Source: Craterostigma plantagineum (Eukaryota; Streptophyta; Magnoliopsida; Lamiales; Linderniaceae). From it: DNA of 64,000 bases. Shown here in pieces: positions 54,693 through 64,000 of the stretch (positions are counted from its first letter, which is position 1; each line of letters begins with the position of its first letter). The stretch is taken from the NCBI GenBank assembly GCA_027422505.1, contig JAPQWV010000418.1, forward strand, positions 1 through 64,000, written 5' to 3'. The notes under the pieces were generated by a model that did not search any database, was not told the DNA's origin, and saw only the letters and a program-made list of their open reading frames with translations. The position numbers were made by a program, and so were the translations under genes.

Positions 54693-57356
54693 TGTAACGA
54701 CCCAACTTCCTAGATACAGATTTTGGCGGATTTTCGCAGCGAAAGCAGCGAAAGCCCATTTAATTAAAACTTTTAAATATAATAATACAAATACGTTCGA
54801 TGTCTAAATCCATAAGTTCAAACCCAAACACATTCTGATTCATTTGACCATAACCCAATAAGACCAAGCCCAAACTTAAAAATACGAAACATAAACTCGT
54901 TCCACAGGTCGCGTCCCATGTACTGCGCCGCCCTCAAAAGTCCGTGGAGTCACCGCCATCAGCCGTCTTACCTACACACGTAAACCCTGAGCTTTTGCCC
55001 AGTAGATGAAATATGCATGAATGCAAATGCTCTCACATCCCAAACTCGACACATCTCACAAAATGCACGCTCGACTCTTTTATAATATCTCATCATCAGC
55101 TCAACTCATCTCATCACAATCAGGGCCCGAGGCTTAGGAACTAAAGGCAACACGCGCGCACAGGGGTCCGTAGCTCGGGAGGCCCCACTCCCCACAAGGG
55201 TCAGTAGCTCGGGAGGCCCACTCCCCACATCTCAATCATATAGTGCGCCTTAGTCCTAACCTCAACTCATACCATTCGACAACCATCAATCGGTCATAAA
55301 CTACCCCACTGAACATCACTATACAATATTACCGTGACTCCACACAATTCTCTCTTTTCGTACATGTGTATGCAAATGTCGTGCAAATAGAATGCAACAT
55401 ATAAAATGCATCATATTAAACAACAACATATCGGCCCAATATATAATCTCGGCCCGATCTAAAAAAAAACTATCATACACCAAATAATTCGAGACCAAAA
55501 CCAGCGTTCCGATTTAATCGACCCGAAACCTTAACCACAGAAACTCTCCCTAAATTCACTAATAGTTCCCAAAATTTAATCCTTTTTACTTTACCCTAAT
55601 TTCACAATTGGTCCCTAATTTAATATATTTTAAAATTCTAACGTCCAACTTTCAAAATATCACTTAAATTTCTAATTTAAAAATATCTTTATGAATTTTG
55701 CACTTAAAATCCCAAAATCTCATAAATTACTTTTTAGGACAAAAAATTTTCATAAGTTTCAGATCTGCCCCGAAAGCTTTAAAAATTTCAGATTAGCCCC
55801 GAAAGCTATATATTTCTTTAAAAATCTCCCCGTTCGGATTTTTACATTCTCAGCGCCTAGATTCTTAAACTTTTCAATCTAGTCCCCTAATTTTTTGAAA
55901 ATTAGACAAAGGGCCCCAATTATTTATTCCGAATTTCAAATCTGCCCCAAAAGCTTTATATTTCTTTAAAAATCTCCCTTGTTCGGATTTACATTCTCAG
56001 CCCCCAGATTTTTAAAACTTTTCAATCTAGTCTCCAAATTTTGAAAGAAAAAAACTATTTTATACGGCTGTTTTGCGACAGTTTAGTATTTCTCAATGAT
56101 CACAGGGTAAACGACGTCCGATGGACCTGAAATTTTAAATATAGATAAAGAACTTGCAAATCTTGATTCTATCCAAAGGGATTTTTAATCCGAATTCTAG
56201 ATCGTAAGATATAAATTTTTTAACCTCTTGGCCGAAATGGATAAAGAAAACCCTAGAAAACACTAATCCTCCCAAGTTTTGTTCTATCCTCTTAATCACA
56301 AGTCCTCTAACTCTATTCTTATGTTTCATAGACCTAAACTTCATAAAGATTAAGGTATTAAGCTGGCCGAATTTTAGCATGTAAGCATCATCGCGAAAAT
56401 CATACAATCGCGAAAATTCACGTTTAGCACATAAACACGTATAAATTCAAAAGAGATCATGCAATCACGAAAAATTCACGGATTCAAAACTTGTTTACGT
56501 GTGTAGGTGATCTTCACCTACCTTAACTCCGGAGAAATCTAATTCACAGGGTGTTTTCATGTGATCCCGACCCGAGAGCTTCGATCCCGGGCTTCCGAAG
56601 ATTTTTCTTCTTCTCCTTCTCCTTTCCTTCTTTCTCTCTTTTTCTTTCTCTCCCTCTCTCTCTCTCGACCTCTCCCTCTTCTTTCTTTCCTTTCTCTATT
56701 TTTATTTTGGCTTCAGATCTGTAGAGAGGTGGCCTTAGGTGTCTTTAAGTTTATTAGTTGATTTTTATTTGTACACTTGCATGAGGAAATGGCATCTTAG
56801 TTGGGATCTTGTCCTCTTCCTCTCATTTCCTCTCTTTCTCGTCATCTCTCCCTCTCTTCTCCTATTTGCTTTGTTTTATTTGTTAATAACTTGTCCTAAT
56901 GTATTATAGTAAGTATATTAGGTGTTGAATGTTATTATTTTATCTCAAGGAGAACCTAACTCTCATGAAGACACATGTATGGTAGTGGAATCTTGGAGAT
57001 GGCTTTATATTTATTTTATTAATTATTATTATTACTATTATTATTATTATTTTATTTGGTCTCTAAATAATTTCGGGCCCTTTATTATTATTATATATTA
57101 TTTATTCATTTATTTGGACTTTCATTTCTTGTTTTCGATCCATTTATTTTTATTAAAGGACCAAACTTCCAACCTTTTATTTTGAGCCATTATTTTCTTC
57201 ATTTGGCCCATAAATAAATTTTGGTCCATTTAAATTTTTTTCGAGCCCAATTGTAAATTAGCTCGTTCGAAAAGAAATCGTTTCTTGTTCGAAAGTCAAT
57301 TCCGTACATTTCAAATATTATTGAAGTAATCCCGTATAAATTTTGCGGGTATTACA
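54693..57356 (-). repeat. 5' LTR (2664 bp) of the young Ty3/gypsy element
   Basis: It has the same ends as the 3' LTR (TGTAACGACCC, GCGGGTATTACA). With the AATAT duplication at 48530-48534 and 57357-57361 it defines a complete element of 8822 bp. The close match between the LTRs points to recent insertion. Confidence 0.93.
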
Positions 57357-58358
57357 AATATAACTTTGATTTTCTGCGTTATTGATGTTCGATTGAAGGA
57401 TAAGATTAAACTGGGATCTAAATTGTTAAATGCGCCGAAGAACTTTCTCGCCCGCAAATAGTGAAAATTGAATCTCAATTTGATTAAGTAAATGTTTGCA
57501 TCGTAAAAGATTTTCGATCGCTAACCTTTGATTTAGTCATTAAGATTAATAACGTAGATCGAAAATTACTTACAATCGAGAAACACAAGTTTGATTTTAT
57601 GCAAGCGAAATATTAATGAAAGGAATAGATAAAATAGATGCAATCCTTTTAAATTTTCGAGCGCAAAAACTTACTGTCGAAAATTTCGATTTCAATTTTG
57701 ATCTCGGTCGAAAAATTTTAGCGGAGATAAAAATAGATGCGATAAAAATTTTAGCGACGATAAAATTTTGTCGATCGTAAAATTTTGCAGCGAAAACCTC
57801 TTTAAAATCGAAATACTTTCTCGCTCGATAATTTTCATAGCGAAAAATTTTATTCCCGCGAAAAAAAAATTTTCGATCGTAAATTTACTTGGAAATCTAA
57901 TTTCTCGATCGTAAATTTACACGGAAATTTTTCTCGATCGTAAAATTTCTCGGCTACAGTACCACACTTTAAGTTCAAACACTTAGAAATTTTCTAAGTC
58001 CTTTTCTCAACTGTAGCTATCATTAGCGAATAAATTTTTTTATCGCAAATATTCTATTCAAAATCACATTTGGGCAATTCAATTGAGAATTTCAATTATC
58101 GCACGATAAATAGCACGGAGTGAACAGTACTTTAAACACTTAGTAAAATTTTCAATCAAATTTCTTTGAACGTACATGCATATGTGTAAATGAAATTATT
58201 TCTTCAAAAATCCACTCTATATGACCTTTATGTGCATTTAAATTTCCACTACAATTTTATCAAACATGTTATCAATAGCTTTATCATTATGGCTTGATAA
58301 ATTCGAATTACAAATAAATTTTTTTTAATCTAGCTAATGACTTAAGCTTGTATTTCAG
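57357..58358 (+). repeat. 5' leader of pol-less retroelement copy D
   Basis: It contains the same CGATCGTAAAATTT-rich array as copy A, with TTCTCGGCTACAGTACC, and ends with TATTTCAG directly before the ORF. No LTR precedes it in the window, apart from a fragment at 48346-48534 on the other side of the young element. Confidence 0.65.
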
Positions 58359-59352
58359 ATGGATCACTACACTACCTACAACAACATCTACGAGAAGGCT
58401 ATGTACCTTAATGTACATGACACGAACTTCCAACTAGACCTGACCACCTTTCAGTGTCCAGACGACATCATCTTGTCCATACTGCAAGGCCATCCACTAT
58501 GGCATGCTCTTACGCTGACGGCCTCGGTGCCGATGGTCTACCTCCAGCAGTTTTGGAGGAGTATCAAGAGCCTCATCTTGGATGGGGAGTATTACTTTAC
58601 CACAATTGTAGGGACGAGGCACGTCTGTATGAGCAAGAACGACTTCAGACTTCTCCTCGACCTCCCTCACAGCCAAAAGTACGACCCTCTCCCATCAGAT
58701 GCAGAACTGGTGCAAGATTTCCTCCAGATGGGGTACCGCTCACCGCTCACCAAGTCGCTCAGATGCAGAGCAACAGGATTCCCCATCCGTGGAAAACACT
58801 GTTTGGAATCATCAATAAGTGTTTGTCCCCGAAGCACGCAGGCTTTGACAAAGGCAACGGTCACATCCTCCGGATACTTCACGGAGTCATGTTCTCGCAA
58901 AATTACGATTTCGCTCAACTGATCTGGAATGACCTCGCAGAGCAGATCGGGCAGAAAGAGAACAAAATGTCCAAAAATGTGACGTATGTGAGATGGCTCT
59001 CCGTCATCATCCGTCAACAAATGGAGATGCATGCGCAGAATGTTCCTCGCCTGCCTCCAGGAGGAAACTATCAGCCACCCAGGCTCAAGTTCTTCCACAA
59101 CCCAAGCTCGCGGATCTAGCTCAGCCATCGATGGCCATTCCGCTCGAGCTTCTTCGTCTTACCGACCACGCGGGAGACGAATACCAGAGATGTTGTCGGG
59201 AACACCATCTCACCGAGCAGATGATTAGAGGGCCCCCGACAGATTTCCATGTGACCCCTCCACAGCAACAACAGCCTAGCCCTGAGGACATGATGATTGA
59301 TACAGTGGCCCAGGAGCTAGAGCAGGAGCTTCCAACTCAGGACGAACAAATT
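58359..59352 (+). pseudogene. large ORF of pol-less copy D, N-terminal half
   Basis: It starts at 58359 and has LDLTTFQCPDDIILSILQGH, MVYLQQFWRSIKSLILDG, SKNDFRLLLDLPHSQKYDPL, PWKTLFGIINKCLSPKHAGF, SQNYDFAQLIWNDLAEQIGQ and LPPGGNYQPPRLKFFHN, in the same order as copy A. Two one-base frame shifts occur near 58757 and 59110. It ends in the middle of the linker (ELEQELPTQDEQI), where minus-strand gypsy pol sequence begins, so the C-terminal domain is lost. Where copy A has a stop (27366), this copy keeps a sense codon. Confidence 0.75.
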
Positions 59353-61556
59353 TCCACGGCGAATGCATACTCCCCAGGACCTCCGTCGGGACGTGGATAC
59401 GAGGTCCGTATTTCTGGCAATTGACGCACTTCTTTCACCAGCTCTTTTGCATCCTTAGCGAGGGAGGGCCAAAAGTATCCTGCCCTTACCACCTTCCTTG
59501 TTAGGATCTATATCCTGCGTGGTCTCCCGCACACCTTTATGAATTTCCTCCAATATCTTCCTTCTCCCCTTCTTTCCTGGAGAGGCAACGAGCGTAGGCA
59601 TGCACAAAAGAATTCTTGAATAGGCGACAATCGATCAGGCAGGATCTGCGACGGTAACCCTTTCTATCTTTCAACTCCATGTCCTCTAGGACCTACATGA
59701 CAGGGGCCCTCCAATCGTCCCCTACTTCTAAGATGCCTACGAATTCCCCGGCTCCCTCCTTGTCCATCGTGAGGTAGGTATTACTGTCCCCCCTGATGGT
59801 CGATCCTGAGCTCGCCATTTTGCTAGGTAGTCGGCCTTGTAATTTTTCTCCCTGGGAGCCTGCACAATTTCGCAATTATCAAAACCTGTTACTGGTCCAT
59901 CTACCCTCTTCCGTCATCATTTCATCTTTTATTTCGTAGTTCCCTTTCACTTGTTGTACCACTAATTGTGAGTCGGAGAACAAGGTGACCACCCGGGCCC
60001 CTAGTTCCTTTGCGATTCTCAGGGCATGGATTAGGGCCGCGTATTCCGCCTCATTGTTAGAGGCTTGGAAACTGAAAGTGATGGCAAAGCGGAGTTCCAT
60101 TCCATCGGGCTAGTGACGTGGACTCCCGCTCCGGACCTCTGGGAAGTTGCGGATCCGTCTACGTATACTTCCCAACACTGCTCCTGCGGTCCCCTGGTCG
60201 TCTCGAGTACAAAGTCAGAGAGAGCCAGTGCTTTGATGGCCGTGCATCGTTCGAACTCCATGTCATACTACCCCAGCTTGATTGCCACTTTACCATTCTT
60301 CTAGATAGGTCCGGCCGGTTGATCGTCTGTTTCAGGGGAAATTAGTCCGTACGTGGGTCTTATGTGATAGGAAATATGGCCGGAGTCTCTTGGTGGTTAC
60401 CATTACGGCGAGCGCGGCTTTCTCGATTTTGGAGTACCGGGTCTCGGCCTTCGGGAGTACTTTGCTCACAAAATAGATGGGCTTTTGGGAGGTCCGTTCT
60501 TCTTTCACCAGCACGGAGCTGATGGCACTGTCTCCGATGAAGAAATACAGAATCAGCTTATCCCCCTCAATGGCTTCGTTAGGAGAGGTGTGTCGTGGAG
60601 ATATTTCTTCAATTCTTCGAAGGCCAGCTGGCATTCCTCGGTCCATTCAAATTCTTTGTTCTTGCGGAGCACTCTGAAGAACGGAAGACTCCTTCTTACC
60701 GAATGGGAGATGAACCGAATAAGGGCCGCGAGTCTCCCTGTCAGCCTCTGGACCTCCTTAATTCCCTTTGGAGGTTGCATCTCCAGAATAGCCTTTACTT
60801 TAGATAGATTAACCTCGATTCCTTGCCGTGTCACCATATACTCGAGGAACTTCCCGGATTTTACCCAAAAGCACACTTTTCAGGGTTGTTTCATACCGCT
60901 CCCTCTTATGGCTACGAACGCCTCCTCGAGGTCCTTGGTGTGAGCTGTACGGACTTCAGCAGCATATCCTCTACATAAACTTCCATATTTCGGCCCAGTT
61001 GTTGCTTGAACACCTTTTCCACTATTCGTTGGTAGGTAGCTCCCGTATTCTTAAGTCCAAAGGGCATTCGGATATACCCGTACGTTCCTCCTGGAGTGAC
61101 AAAACAAACTTTATCAAAATCAGGCGGGTCTAAGCTAACTTGATGGTATCTCTGGTAAGCATCCATCTTGCTGAGCACGTCACACCAGGAGGTGGAATCC
61201 ACCAGCTGATCCTTAAGGCATGCCTTGTTGAGGTCCCTGAAGTCGATACACATTTGCCATTTTCTATTTTCCTTTTTGACAAGGACCGCGTTGGCTAACC
61301 ATGTAGGGAACTGTACCTCTTCTATGTGGCCTGCCTTGAATTGCTTGTCCATTTCATCTTTCAGGATCTGTGTTATCTCTGCTCCGCACATTTGCCTTAG
61401 GATCACTATGTGGAATCCACATAGTGATCCTTAAGGCATGCCTTGTTGAGGTCCATGAAGTCGATACACATTTGCCATTTTCTGTTTTCCTTTTTGACAA
61501 GGACCACGTTGACTTTTTGACAAGGACCGCGTTGACAAGGATCTGTGTGAGAAAAT
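59353..61556 (-). pseudogene. Tat-type Ty3/gypsy pol fragment
   Basis: On the minus strand: reverse transcriptase with WLANAVLVKKENRKWQMCID, DLNKAC, FVTPGGTYGYIRMPFGLKNT and YVEDML in place of the catalytic YVDD; connection region and RNase H with GIEVNLSKVKAILEMQPPKG, EEISPRH and YSKIEKAALAVMVTTKRLRP; a second, archaeal-type RNase H with VYVDGSATSQRSGAGV, ASNNEAEYAALIHALRIAKE and SDSQLVVQQVKGNYEI; then the start of integrase with an HHCC-type segment (GYFWPSLAKDAKELVK and CQKYG). The double RNase H is the mark of the Tat/Retand lineage. Frame breaks are frequent. It is flanked by copy D on the left and copy E on the right. Confidence 0.88.
61403..61433. repeat. 31-bp perfect palindrome within a local duplication
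   Basis: GGATCACTATGTGGA and TCCACATAGTGATCC form an inverted repeat with a one-base centre. The sequence AAGGCATGCCTTGTTGAGG with its downstream flank occurs on both sides, at about 61215 and 61433, and the phrase TTTTTGACAAGGACC is repeated again near 61490-61520. It looks like a template switch during copying or repair, or an assembly artefact. Confidence 0.8.
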
Positions 61557-61769
61557 TTTGTATGTTTCTCTCTTTAGAATTGAATTCGACAGCCTTTCGG
61601 ATCAATTCTCTAATTTTCTGTATTAAGCTCAATGCGTGTACAACTATTTATGCCAAACACACTTGGTATAAATATCATACTAGTCCTAATCTAAGGACTA
61701 CTATACAAAAAGCCCCTAATTACAAGGACAACTAATGAAATCAAGCACAATTAAAATATATACTCTACA
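61557..61769 (-). repeat. LTR fragment of pol-less copy E
   Basis: It matches the 5' two-thirds of the LTR of copies A and B, including the TATA-region hairpin (TATGCCAAA and TTGGTATA with one mismatch), and ends CTCTACA before the polypurine tract. Its outer third is missing where it meets the gypsy pol fragment. Confidence 0.72.
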
Positions 61770-62452
61770 ATCTCCCCCTTTGTGCTTGATTGCATTTCCG
61801 CCTGTTTGTCCTCTTCGAGCATAGTACGACCTGCGCAAGCACAGTGCATACTCGAAGTTCCTCAGCGTTTTCCTCAGCTTCAGGTGCTCCTCGATATCAT
61901 CTAGCAATTCCATCAGGAGCAGCTGTTCTCTCACGAACCTGTGGATTCTCAGCATCGTTTCTCGGTTGATTTCTTCCAACCTCTCCTCTACATTCCTCCT
62001 GATGACCTTGAGCGTTCCATCGCAAAACTTATGAATCTCTGTCTTCAGCATCAACCTAGTCTTCTGGGCAATTGGATTGTTGTAGGTGACGCCTCAGACT
62101 GAGCTGATGTGCACATGATTACTTGGAAGCCCTTCGATCTCAGGTCCTTTGTTGAGTGGTGCGGTCATGTTGACCTTCTTCATGTTGCTCTCCAAAGCCA
62201 TCTGAAGGTCGTGAGCGGCGAAGTACTTGACTTGACGCATTATGAACCGGTAGAGTCCCTCAGTCCTTCTTTCTTGACGAAGCCTTGAGGACCTTTGTAC
62301 CTCTCCACGTACAGCTGATGGAGGTTGTATACCTCATCGGCAGGGATGTACGGTAGGTCGCTCTCGCTTAGTTCCTCTCGGGTTCTGTCCACTCGCTCGA
62401 TAATGTATGGGTTGGAAGACCTCCTTTAGCGCAGTAGATGCTGAGAAGTTGG
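61770..62452 (-). pseudogene. conserved C-terminal domain of pol-less copy E
   Basis: Downstream of a clear polypurine tract (plus strand CTCCCCCTTTGTG), the minus strand encodes GGNAIKHKGG at the end; before it RRNVEERLEEINRETMLRI, HRFVREQLLLMELLDDIEEH, MMLKTEIHKFCDG and the KYKGPQGF region, up to YVIEQ-equivalent residues near 62400. It reads through without the insertions seen in copy B, so it serves as the empty-site reference for all three. It is cut at 62452 by the LTR that follows. Confidence 0.8.
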
Positions 62453-64000
62453 TGCTAGGGAGTGTGCCCTCGGAATTCCATACGAAGACTAGGAATAGTA
62501 TAGGGCGCACAATGATGTATAGGTCGATAGACAGTTTAATTGTATATACTGTCAAAATAAAGTAATGAATATTATTTTCATTATAATAAAGGCATTATTA
62601 TTTATTTATCGAATTTGAAGTCTGCTTGGCATCTGGTGGTGCGATAAATAAATAACACCCGAATGTTTGAGTTGGACGTCTGATTCTCGTGGGGACGAGG
62701 GAGGAGACACCGGACGGTCCTTAATCTCAGCATTAAATAAAAAGTCCGTAAGTCTAAGGATTCTAGGTGGGTGACTAGATACCGAATATGACTTATTCAT
62801 TGACGACCACATAGTACCGGTAGTGTCACCGATTACCTGAGAGGTTGTGGGTCGTGATGGAGATATCGGTGATCGGAGAGATCGCGTATTCGGACATTCG
62901 GCTCGTATTCGTTTCAATCACATGACTAGGATGTTGTCAATGATTGAACGAATGACTATAGCAGCCTCAGACCAATACGGTCACTGACGGATTTGCTTTC
63001 GCGATTTCGGTTTGTCGCTAGTTGGCTAGGTCCGCAAGTGTTCGGAAATGGGACACGGGCCAGCGACGAAACGCAACTGACTTTATGGAGGTGATTGCCG
63101 GGCTTTGACTGCTATCGGGATTCACTGCCTATATTCGTATAGGTTAACGTCCTATGAGGTAATTGGAGAACGACGATTGTAAAGCCTTCGGCCGAAGCTT
63201 GGAAAGCTCGTTCGTATTAGATACGGAGCAGAGTTTAAATAATCGGTTGGGTCTCGATTATAACATAGTGTTAGGTTAGTGAGTTTGACATTTACATGGC
63301 TCTCACCTAACCGGGACGCAAGTGAATGGCGTAAGAGTTATTTAAATGTATACACTATAGTCGGTTCGCCCGAATTTCGATTAGATTAAAATTTGTTCTC
63401 AACTGGGATCTGTCCGGTACCGCGGGATTGGCTAGGCGAATACCGGGACTCACGGATTCCTCCCGTGCTAGTTGAGACAGACCTAGAGAATCGCGCTTAA
63501 AAATGGTAGTGAACTTGAACGAAAATGGCGGGCTTTTCTCTAGAACCTAACGAATGAGATTCGCTGAGGTAGTGGCAAAGTTGATACGAGGTGTCGATGA
63601 TTTAATTAAATTCCGGTGATGGTCACGGGAGTAATTAGGACTTGAGATTGTCTTAAGTGTTTAATTAATTAACTAAATGAGGCTCAATTGTATTTAAAAT
63701 AATTAGATTGGATTTAATTATTTTATTACTTAAAATTGAGGGACTAAATTGAGAATTTGGAAACCTCATGGGCCGAAGTGGAATTAATTGAAAGTATGCA
63801 TGTTGACTTGTCATTGAACATGTGTCAATTCCATGTTATGCCACAATGGTTGAGGTGGCAAGTGACTCATTCATTCAATAACATGACAAGTGTTAGTGGA
63901 ATTATAGTACAAGCACAATGTGACACCTCATGTGCTTAGGTGTTGAAAACTAAAAAGAGACATGCATAAATGAATAAAAAGGCCAACGTGAGAAGGTATG
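62453..64000 (+). repeat. start of a long LTR, continues past the window
   Basis: It begins TGCTAGGGAGTGTGCCCTCGG and resembles, in the same order, the minus-strand solo LTR at 24774-26660: shared segments include GCGGGATTGGCTAGG, CGGATTCCTCCC, GTGAGTTTGACAT and ATGGCTCTCAC. It is inserted in copy E. At least 1.5 kb is visible without an end. The small open frames inside have no domains. Confidence 0.72.

Noticed and set aside
1..64000. tRNA or rRNA genes
   Set aside because: No cloverleaf with A and B boxes and no rRNA-like sequence was noticed. The tRNA-like matches are short primer-binding sites.

Overview
This is nuclear DNA of a flowering plant. I infer a eudicot and lean towards an asterid, with low confidence. 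It holds three recognisable host genes, two of them split by introns: an actin-depolymerizing factor (ADF), a wall-associated-kinase-like receptor (WAKL) and a DYW-type pentatricopeptide repeat (PPR) protein. Nearly everything else is transposable elements, many inserted into one another. I saw no rRNA or tRNA gene, no CRISPR array and no bacterial-type operon.

Layout. 1-1119 is the cut end of a long Ty3/gypsy LTR. 1190-2690 is a decayed copia 5' end. 2789-4374 is a lone Athila/Tat-type LTR. 4443-6136 is a broken hAT transposase and its terminus. 6884-7983 is ADF and 8246-10428 is WAKL, both on the minus strand. 11165-12680 is a hAT-like non-autonomous element with an LTR-like insert. 12761 to about 18700 is an Athila/Tat-type element with gag and protease but no reverse transcriptase. 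18716-22138 is the minus-strand 5' end of a copia-like element, joined to a MULE transposase at 22139-24329. 24330-30607 is copy A of a retroelement family without pol, split by a 1.9 kb solo LTR. 31402-33250 is a deleted MULE relative that ends about 110 bp before the PPR gene (33360-35303). 35842-37974 is a copia 5' half.

From 37975 to 48345 a minus-strand copy of the pol-less family is split by three elements (38491-41983, 42087-43817, 44164-48062). Their edges are set by target-site duplications and by the uninterrupted sister copies. 48535-57356 is a young, complete LTR element with 2.67 kb LTRs, a perfect 5-bp target duplication and a much reduced interior that carries unexplained DNA. 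57357-59352 is another copy of the pol-less family. 59353-61556 is a Tat-type gypsy pol fragment. 61557-62452 is a further pol-less-family 3' end. 62453-64000 is the start of another long LTR that runs off the window.

How it fits together. The host genes are independent housekeeping, receptor and organelle RNA-editing genes. In each, every reading-frame break I found is the loss of one base, and restoring those bases gives whole codon totals, so I suspect residual assembly errors rather than dead genes. The most unusual content is the pol-less family: about 350-bp LTRs with a hairpin at the TATA box, a large conserved ORF that starts exactly at a 3' splice-site-like sequence, and no pol. The second is the young element at 48535-57356, whose interior carries a separate promoter-like site and a 55-residue membrane-protein ORF.
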